NCBI GenBank assembly: GCA_015499985.1
Contig: JAAAUF010000544.1
Location: 1 to 28,358, forward strand
DNA from: Haplosporangium gracile
Lineage: Eukaryota > Mortierellomycota > Mortierellomycetes > Mortierellales > Mortierellaceae
DNA length: 28,358 nt
Reading direction: 5' to 3'
The notes under the pieces were generated by a model. That model was not told the origin of the DNA. It made no database searches and saw nothing but the letters and a program-made list of their open reading frames with translations. The translations under genes and the position numbers were made by a program. This document shows positions 21,818-28,358 of the stretch, in pieces; the first letter of the stretch is position 1; every line of letters begins with the position of its first letter.

Positions 21818-22863
21818 ATGCCTACCCGTAACGCATACATCGCCACTACAGCCATCTTCTTGGTCACCTTTGGATTACAGCTCGCCTCGCTCTTTGATCC
21901 CAAGTGGTAAGTTGGACTGGCTCTCTTGTCCTTGGCACTCTTTTTGGTGACCGTTTTGGCTGGTACCAGGTGTCCTTTAATGATTGCGTCAACTCCTCCT
22001 GTTGTGGGTTGATGCCTGTCAAAGATCTTTTTTCAAAAAGCTGCAGTCCACTTTGCATACACGCGGGCAACCCTTCTCCTGAATGAGCTTGGTCTCCTGC
22101 ACTCTACCTGTTGTTCCCATGGGCGCAAGGAATACCTCTCTCACTTGTTGGCTGACCAGCGGGGCTGCGAGGGAAAGGTCAAGACAGTCACATAAAGCAC
22201 GACCGACTAACTCAGCTAGCTGACCTCGCTAACCTTCTTGACTTTTACCTCACAGGGTCCAGTACAAGAGCCCTGAGCCATACTACACGGAGGCAAACTA
22301 CGGTCTCTTCCAAAAGTGCTCGACCTTGACGGATGACTGCCGTCGATTCCCCCAAAAGTCTTGGGGTGACTGTGACCAGGACAAGGACAGCGGTCGCTGG
22401 GTCAACCTCTGCACCGAATGGCGAGTCGCGTCTGGTTTCGCCGTCGTCTCTGCTTTTGTCGGTCTCTGGGTCCTTGCTGGTCTGGGAACTGTTCTCTACA
22501 CCGGTGAGCGCTGGCACGCTACCGGTTGGAAGCACATCCTTGGCCTCGTCGGCATCTTTGGTAGGCTTATACTTGTTTACTGCGAATCCTTGCAGTTAAT
22601 GGTTTGTGATCATGTATTGGAGTGGATATTAATCATGACCTTTTTTTGTATGGTTCAATCATATTTGGCGCATAGCTGGACTCCAGGTTGTGTGCATGGG
22701 CTTGATTGCACATGTCACCCAGACGTCGGCCATGTTTGCCCATCACCACTACGGCCACTCCTTCATCTTTTCCGACGTCTCCTGGGTCTTGTCTGCTCTC
22801 TTGGCCCTGGGCGTGACCCTGTATGCCCGCTACGGCGCTCAGGGCTACATTGCCTTGGAGTAG
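21818..22863 (+). CDS. Small four-helix membrane protein, claudin/PMP22-like
   Basis: Exons 21818-21906, 22256-22560 and 22676-22863 join to a 193-residue protein; introns are 349 and 115 bp, GTAAGT...CACAG and GTAGGC...CATAG. Helix 1 is residues about 7-25, followed by a polar loop, then helix 2 (about 84-108), helix 3 (about 118-143) and helix 4 (about 163-182). The first loop carries W30, the motif G46-L47-F48-x-x-C51 and further cysteines C58 and C69. That order (W, then GLW-like x-x-C, then C) is the signature of the claudin/PMP22 superfamily, where the two cysteines form a disulphide. In fungi this superfamily includes SUR7 and PalI/Rim9 proteins at the plasma membrane. I do not recognise a specific orthologue. 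A His-rich patch (AHHHYGHS) lies between helices 3 and 4. Confidence 0.8.
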
Positions 22864-23205
22864 AAGAAAAGATTGATGAAATCACAAACACGAGAGCTGC
22901 TCCCTTCTGTACATACGAAATAAAACGAATTGGTTTGATTGCACCTATCGGTAATGCTCTGTCTGCTACGTACACGCCCCAGGCGCTTCTTTTCCTTTCC
23001 AGATCGCAAGGGAACTGTAGCTAGTTATTATTACGTAGTGACACGTGACCTAGAGAGTAATAAAATGGGGCTTGACCGCCGCATGCATCCTTCTTCTTTA
23101 CTCTTTCACTGCACCCCCCTCCCCCCACATCCCGCACAACCAATCTTGTCTTTATTCATCACTCCTCCACCCCCTCCTTACTTTCACACTCACTCTCTAT
23201 CAAAA
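22864..23205. promoter_or_regulatory. 3' end of the tetraspan gene and promoter of the next gene
   Basis: An 8-base TGTACATA (22908-22915) lies just before AATAAA (22919-22924) and matches both the PUF-protein consensus UGUANAUA and the UGUA element of poly(A)-site selection. A CCAAT box at 23140-23144 lies 62 bp before the next ATG, followed by a C/T-rich leader. Confidence 0.5.
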
Positions 23206-24234
23206 ATGGTTACGACACGCTCCAGAGGAAACAAGCAAGCCATCGGCTTGGATACTGCTTCAGATATGACCACTGACGCCGCCAATGTCCAGCAACCCAC
23301 CTCAGAATCAACTTCTTCACTCAAGCGTAAGAGTGGAACAACGGCCCCCACGGACACCACGCCTTTGACCAAGATTGCAAAGACGGATCTAGATCCCGAG
23401 CTGGAAATGAACACAGAGCCAGACATGCCCCCGGCACCTGCACCTACCCCCGTCACGGCATCGAATACGACAGCAAATCAATACCACAACAAGCAGCTGC
23501 CTCGTCAACAACAGCTCCCAGCCTCTGCTAGCATGTCGCAGCCCAGTCTTGACGATATCATTGCCGCTGCTACTGCTGGATCGTCCGATCCTATTGTTGC
23601 TGCCCCTCCATCTGCTGCTGGTACTGCTACTGCTCCCCCTGCGCCTGCAGTCGAGGCGTCGTTGGAAGCCATGAAGGAGCCTGAGCCAGAGTTGGCCCCT
23701 CTGCCAGAGCTATCGACCGTCCTCACAGAACCTCTTACTCAACAACAACCACCTGCACCTACCGCCCCAGCACTGTCGACAATTGCAGCCCCAGCACCCG
23801 TCTCTGCATCGGCCACGACAGTAACTAATTCTGGTGTCCTTCCTCATAGCCCTGTCGTGGCTGCGACTGAGGATCCTACCATCCATGGAGGCGTCCTTCC
23901 ACCTTCTACCCATCACGACCTCAATGGCAGAAGCAACGGTATTGTGCACCCGGATGCATTTGCGATTAACCCTAACATCAACGCCGTCGACCCTGCATCT
24001 CTGACACCTATGCCTTCTGCACCCCTACTCCCTTCCTCCACTGCCTCGGCGATTGCGCATAACATTGGTATCAACACTGCTGGTGGTGGAGGAGGCATGG
24101 CGCCCGCCGATCCCGTCGTTGCTCCTTCCGATAATGGAGCGGAGCATAAGGCAGGAGATCAGCAGCAGCAGCAATCTGAGTCTGGTGCCAAACCAACGGT
24201 CGTCTCTGCCCAACCCTTGTCGTCTGTTATTTGA
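23206..24234 (+). CDS. Low-complexity protein of unknown function
   Basis: The single exon codes 342 residues, starting MVTTRSRGNKQA after a CAAAA context and ending with TGA. It is rich in Ala, Pro, Thr, Ser and Gln with no transmembrane segment, signal peptide or recognised domain. A basic SLKRKSG near residue 44 could be a nuclear signal. Acidic-proline repeats (EPEPELAPLPEL) occur near residue 155, and a Gly run and QQQQ lie near the C-terminus. The frame is open upstream to 22939, but that part crosses the 3' end of the previous gene, so the ATG at 23206 with its CCAAT box and C/T leader is preferred. It is likely a disordered protein. Evidence for being real is the sustained frame, its own promoter-like leader and its own poly(A) signal (AATAAA, 24354-24359). 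Confidence 0.65.
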   Translation: MVTTRSRGNKQAIGLDTASDMTTDAANVQQPTSESTSSLKRKSGTTAPTDTTPLTKIAKTDLDPELEMNTEPDMPPAPAPTPVTASNTTANQYHNKQLPRQQQLPASASMSQPSLDDIIAAATAGSSDPIVAAPPSAAGTATAPPAPAVEASLEAMKEPEPELAPLPELSTVLTEPLTQQQPPAPTAPALSTIAAPAPVSASATTVTNSGVLPHSPVVAATEDPTIHGGVLPPSTHHDLNGRSNGIVHPDAFAINPNINAVDPASLTPMPSAPLLPSSTASAIAHNIGINTAGGGGGMAPADPVVAPSDNGAEHKAGDQQQQQSESGAKPTVVSAQPLSSVI

Positions 24235-25510
24235 AGTGAGACCGGTAGCTATTTGTGAGAAACGTGTCTAGTTTTTTTTTTTTTCCTTTTTTGTTCCTCT
24301 TCTGTACATATCTTTTCTTTTTTTGCTAAAGTAGTCTTCGTTGTCTCTGGCGAAATAAAAAGCAATCGCAAAAAAAAAGATAGTGAATGTTTTCAATCTT
24401 TGTTGTTTGGCTGTTGCGAGAAATAGGCGGCACTAAAATCGAGGATCAGAAAAAACTCATTGTTTGTGGAGAAGTAAAGCGATATGTGCGATGTTGCAAG
24501 GAAGGCAGTAACGGTGTGTTGTAAATCAGGCGTTGCTCAATTATCAGTCGTCATATCGCAGCCCTTCCACTAATTTTTTTTCTTCATAAAAAAAAAAGTC
24601 GTTGAATTGGTTGAATCGCGGTGGGCGTACGAGTCTTCGTTTCTGCTAATGCGCTTTAGCGTATGCATGTACGTTGTTTCGGAACACCCAAACATGCAGG
24701 GAGGCTAAGGGAAAAAAAATGACGGCGCAATTCAATCACTACTTCTTTGGTTTTCATTGGGCTTGTCATCTTTTGTCAGAAGCGCACTCGCCCCCTGTCT
24801 CTTTTCCTTTTCTTTCTCTCTGATGGTTTTGCTGTGCTCTTGGTAAGATGATGAAGATGCCACAATTGACCAGGAATACGACAAAACGTGTCCCCCTCGA
24901 ACAAAGAAGTGAGATTGCCAACCCTTGCAAAGAAACAGCAAAAAAAAAAGGGGGGGGGGAACGTGTGAGATGGTTGATGTACGTTCGACAATTGGTCAAG
25001 GAAAAGATGAATGACGGATAGAGACCTTCTTTCGTTCAATCACAAATAAACAAAACGCGTCTTCGAACTATGACAAGTTAGCTTATATTTTGCTCGTGCT
25101 GCAACTATCAGTGAACAGCCAGCTGCTGAATTTTCATAAAACATTCAGTCAAACTGACGACAGGATCCGTAGAGTTCTCGACGGTAGTTTCCATCCCCTC
25201 CCATCCTTTTCTTCACTCGCTGCTTTCGATAGTGCACGAGATATGAAGAGAACAACTCTGAAACGTATGCGCCAAAAAAAACAGGATTAATCTATTTGAC
25301 AACCCTCGTACTAAGTCCATGTAACTCACCTTTTTTTGTTTTTTCTCCATAGCGCCTTGCTGCAGTGTTACAAACCCCATTACTAATGCGTTAATTTCGT
25401 TACCATCTTCCTACGGTTCAATTCATGGAGCTCATGTCCCATATCATCATCACCACGGCTTGTCAGTAGCTAAAAAGTGGCAATTTCTGCATAAACGCTT
25501 CAACCATGCA
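24235..25510. other. Gene-poor intergenic region
   Basis: The first 125 bp are the 3' untranslated region of the preceding gene, with TGTACATA at 24303-24310 and AATAAA at 24354-24359. The rest contains short A and T runs and a G9 run near 24951-24959. No frame looks coding on either strand and no RNA gene was recognised. Confidence 0.55.
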
Positions 25511-25516
25511 GGGTTT

Positions 25517-26025
25517 TTAACCGATATTTTTTCGGTCAAAAATTAATTGACTGGTTGGCCGTGTCAGTTAATCTGTCAAAAGGTCAAGTCAATTATTGGT
25601 CAAACGTCCGTTAATCTGAACGGTAAATGTTTGGTCAATTGACGGTTAACCGATTTGCAGGTTGATCGGTCAAATGGTCAATCGGTCAAATGGTTGATTG
25701 ATTATTCAACTAATGGAGGCCAGTAAGGGAACCTTAGGTGGGGAAACAAAAAAAATAAACAGTTATTATATAATAATATGAATGCTTATTACTTTATTTC
25801 ATTTCTTGCTTGCTTTCTGTTGATCGGGCAGTTAATCAGTCAATCCGTTAATCAGACAATTGGTTAATAGGCCAATCGGTCAAACCGTACCGGTCAATTG
25901 GTCAATTAGTTAATCGGTTAAAAGACGGTCAAAAAGAATGGTCAATTGACTGGCAAAAATTTTGGTTAACGTTTTACTCGGTCAACTGGTTAATTCGGTC
26001 CAAAAAATTTTGGTCATAAACACTG
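25517..26025. repeat. Degenerate 8-bp tandem repeat (NNGTYAAT), two blocks
   Basis: The clearest block is 25829-25922. It splits into successive octamers: CAGTTAAT, CAGTCAAT, CCGTTAAT, CAGACAAT, TGGTTAAT, AGGCCAAT, CGGTCAAA, a 6-base slip, CGGTCAAT, TGGTCAAT, TAGTTAAT, CGGTTAAA. A second clear block is 25667-25698 (CGGTCAAA, TGGTCAAT, CGGTCAAA, TGGTTGAT). More scattered copies extend from about 25517 to 26025. I count sixteen GTCAA on the plus strand against three TTGAC. Bases 25711-25815 are not repetitive and split the array. The array has no open protein frame and its function is unknown. Confidence 0.8.
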
Positions 26026-27199
26026 CTTCAATGATCATCCCTGAGGGTGCACAAATGATGCTTCGAGGCGCGAAGGAAGCAAGTTGTCTCAATGAGTTTG
26101 GCCTTTCCTGCACACATTTTTGTTTTAAAAACAAAAAAAAAAAAAGTAAGCTACGTGGACTTAGTGCGGAAAACGGAGGGGCTGCCAAATAATTCGAGCA
26201 ATTCGGCTTGTCGAATAGATTAATTCATAAAGAAACCCCTAATAAAGCCTTAAAAGACCCCAGGGCACCAGCGAGTGATATGCGTAAGAGGGTCAGGTTT
26301 ACCACATCACCACGGCACGCCACGTCCCTCTTGATTATCCAGGTTTGAGCAGGCTACGATAGCATTTTGAGTAGCTCGATGCACCAAAAGGCGAAAAGAG
26401 GGCGAGGCACCTTTTTGGGTGTACGACCTCTTCTGTTGTTCGTTTGGTTAATTGACTCAGCAGATCCTACTTTGCGAAGACCTTCGCTGCACGAAGGGGG
26501 AATTCGATTCTTGGTCATGCAAAGTGAGTGAATGGGCGCGGGGCTAATTTTTTTTCTTCTTTTTCTTTGGCTTTTTCTATTTATTTTTTCTTACAGGCAT
26601 GACTCATGGCCAGTGCAATTTGGCGTTTGTAGGCAGACATACACATCAAGAACAAAAAATAATAGAAACAATAGAAAAAAGAAGCCATTGTGTGGCAACG
26701 TACTTGGGCGAAAAAAGAGCGGTTAGTTAAGGAGCAAAAAAGAAACGAAACGAAAAGCAAAAGCCCATTGTGTGGCCTGTACACTTGTTTTTTCTAGAAC
26801 GGACACCTGTTTGCATATCTGGGAGAAAGGGTAGCGTTGACGAGGCGTTCGTTTACTTCTCTTACTACATGTGCCAACAGCTGATAGTCTTTTTCATTTT
26901 TTTTGTGAAAACGTAGCCACATTCTCAAAGGACGCATTAAGAGGTACATAAGTTGTTGTCATTGGTGCCACCCTTCCCAGCTAACGGCCCTTTTTTTTTT
27001 ATTCTGTCGACACCCCTTACGATCATGGTGCAACAAGAAAGTGCTGACGTGTGAGATGTTGGATGTGGATACAGAAGATATGACTAAAGTAAGGTCTATT
27101 TGTTCAAAAGGATGAGATGAGGAGTGGCTTGATGAAAGATGGTTGTATTTAAATCGAGCGCACAGACGTACCTGAAAAAATAAAGGGGCGATGGAATGG
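26026..27199. other. Gene-poor intergenic region
   Basis: I see no supported gene. Small features are A13 near 26131-26143, a hairpin-like TTCGAGCAATTCGGCTTGTC around 26194-26216, and a direct repeat of GCC(C)ATTGTGTGGC near 26683 and 26763. Short frames on both strands are composed of Phe/Leu or Lys/Asn and look like composition artefacts. Confidence 0.5.
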
Positions 27200-27206
27200 G
27201 AAATAT

Positions 27207-28020
27207 TCTATTTGTTGCCCACTCTTTTTCGGTTTTTTATTTGTTGCCCATAGTAAAGTATATCGTTGCCCTCCCCTATTGCCATTAGAGATAGAATGTG
27301 CTTAAACGTTGCCAATCTGTTGCCCACCCCGCAAAATTCTTTGTTGCCCTCGACATAGTTACCCCATGTATTGAGCTGTATCCTTATGAGCCGCGCACTT
27401 CTTTTGTTCCCTTTCTTATTCTCTTTCCCTTTCTCCCACCCGTATCATCACCGACATGGTTGCCTTATGTATCGAGCTATGTACCTATGAGCTCCGTGTG
27501 TTCTTTGCTCCCTTTCTCGTTCTCTTTTTCTCTCTCCTACCCCTACATCGTCCATGATAACAGCTTGTCCATCACAGACATGGTTGCCTCATGTCAAGGT
27601 GAGATTGATGAGCGAGCCAGCAAGAAGAGCAAGTCGTCCAGGAGTGGCTATAGCTCTATATAGATGGCTAGTGGCCCAAATCCACGGGGATAGTAGATAT
27701 AGATAGTAGCGCGGTATCCGTGGGGGGGAAGAAAATGAACAGAGAAAAAGGAGATGACTGAGAAGAGGGGATACTTCCCCTGACCTATGATGTTCCTGAT
27801 GCACATGCACGAGGCAGGTAGCAAAAGTTCGATGCTCTATAGATAGGTGATGCCGCGGCGCAGGTGGAGGAAGAAGGATAGGGCAACATATAGCGGCAGA
27901 GTCACGGGCAACGTTTAAGATTTTGGGGTGGGCACCGGATTAGAGCAAAATTGTGGACAACGAATATCCTTTACTATGGGCAACAAATAAAGAGCCAAAA
28001 AGGGGTGGGCAACGAATAGA
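27207..28020. mobile_element. Non-autonomous DNA element with inverted terminal repeats (GTTGCCC-rich)
   Basis: The two ends are inverted copies of each other. The outer 65 bp align with few differences, starting TCTATT(T/C)GTTGCCCAC on each end, and 23 bases are identical between 27236-27258 and the reverse complement of 27969-27991. GTTGCCC or a one-base variant recurs at least six times in the left arm (27214-27349), and its complement GGGCAAC recurs in the right arm (27880-28013). Seven-base copies of GGAATGG lie just outside (27193-27199 and 28030-28036) and might be a target duplication, but they do not abut the repeat ends. The core is 814 bp and has no transposase. It contains a separate direct duplication (27352-27576). 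It resembles a MITE or foldback element; superfamily unknown. Confidence 0.7.
27352..27600. repeat. Imperfect direct repeat inside the inverted-repeat element
   Basis: A unit beginning GACATAGTTACCCCATGTAT at 27352 recurs as GACATGGTTGCCTTATGTAT at 27453 (period 101), followed in both by GAGCT, a TATGAGC block and a pyrimidine-rich tract. A third partial copy begins at 27577 (GACATGGTTGCCTCATGT). Confidence 0.7.
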
Positions 28021-28308
28021 TTTGTCCTGGGAATGGAGACATTCAGTCCGTGAGAATCTCGATGTCATTCAGTCTCGAAAGAGAAAAAAAAAATTGAAGG
28101 GAGTGTGCAAAGAAAGTGAACGACAATAAAAGTGCCGCAGAGGAAGTACGACGAGCACCAGTTCCTCTTTCATTTAGCCTTCGCTCTCATCCTCCTTCGC
28201 ATCAACAGGGAAAAAAAGAGAAGATTTCAGAGACAAAAAGTTGATCGCCAAAGACAACTTCGACGAACAGAACCAAGTCAGAATACCACTGGCTCCAGAT
28301 CGGGTTTA
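28021..28308. other. Spacer between the inverted-repeat element and the tRNA
   Basis: The spacer holds an A9-type run near 28084-28093 and no gene I can support. On the minus strand it is the downstream flank of the tRNA. Confidence 0.4.
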
Positions 28309-28358
28309 TAGCAAAGGGTGGTTTCGATCCACCGACCTCTGGGTTATGAGCCCAGCGC
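28309..28358 (-). tRNA. Initiator tRNA-Met (CAU), 5' part cut by the window edge
   Basis: Read on the minus strand, the sequence gives an anticodon arm CTGGG-CTCATAA-CCCAG with anticodon CAT, variable loop AGGTC, a T arm GGTGG-ATCGAAA-CCACC, the 3' acceptor strand CTTTGCT and discriminator A at 28309. The T loop starting with A (ATCGAAA rather than TTCGAAN) and the GGGCTCATAACCC anticodon arm are hallmarks of eukaryotic initiator tRNA, so this is initiator rather than elongator Met. There is no intron after the anticodon. About 22 bases of the 5' half (D arm and 5' acceptor) lie beyond the window. A minus-strand T5 at 28240-28236 could be the Pol III stop, though it is about 70 bp away. Confidence 0.93.

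Noticed and set aside
22939..23205. Upstream start of the 23206-24234 gene
   Set aside because: The extra part covers the 3' end of the tetraspan gene and a C/T promoter; it has no conserved features.
25962..26192. 76-codon plus-strand ORF at the end of the octamer array
   Set aside because: It starts inside repeats and ends in a poly-Lys run coded by A13; no protein features.
27214..28013. CRISPR-like array from repeated GTTGCCC
   Set aside because: The motif is only 7 bases, spacing is irregular, orientation flips between the arms and the host is a eukaryote. Terminal repeats of a DNA element explain it better.

Overview
This window looks like nuclear DNA of an early-diverging filamentous fungus. 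The best guess is Mortierellomycotina (Mortierella and relatives). The conserved genes are clearly fungal or opisthokont: Sec24, Caf40/CNOT9, a NimE/Cdc13-type cyclin B, Ies6 and a eukaryotic initiator tRNA. They are interrupted by many short GT-AG introns, mostly 90-170 bp. Long Ser/Thr/Gln/Pro-rich low-complexity segments and C/T-rich leaders are common. The clade is an inference; no marker in the window proves it.

Layout. Bases 1-4594 hold no gene I can support, only homopolymers, short tandem repeats and, at the right end, a C/T-rich leader with twelve AAC units directly before the first start codon. Then come: an F-box/LRR protein (+, 4595-7381); a proline-rich four-helix membrane protein (-, 7606-9186), convergent with it; an Ies6/INO80C-like gene (-, three coding exons, 9579-10255); SEC24 (+, eleven exons, 11234-15888), divergent from IES6; CAF40/CNOT9 (-, six exons, 16330-18315), convergent with SEC24 and holding a 10-N assembly gap in a polyglutamine tract; cyclin B (+, three exons, 18992-20976), divergent from CNOT9; a small claudin/PMP22-like tetraspan protein (+, three exons, 21818-22863); and a low-complexity protein of unknown function (+, 23206-24234).

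From 24235 to the right edge there is no convincing protein gene. This part holds a degenerate 8-bp tandem repeat (about 25517-26025) and a short DNA element with inverted terminal repeats built around GTTGCCC (about 27207-28020). The window ends inside an initiator tRNA-Met gene on the minus strand.

Functionally these are mostly unlinked housekeeping genes: ubiquitin-ligase adaptor, chromatin remodelling, COPII vesicle coat, mRNA deadenylation and mitotic control. I see no gene cluster acting as one pathway and no defence or biosynthetic system. The least explained items are the octamer array, the inverted-repeat element, the two membrane proteins, and the duplicated motif with SUMO-like sites in the cyclin B N-terminus. 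Exon borders were placed by hand from splice consensus, reading frame and remembered family conservation.
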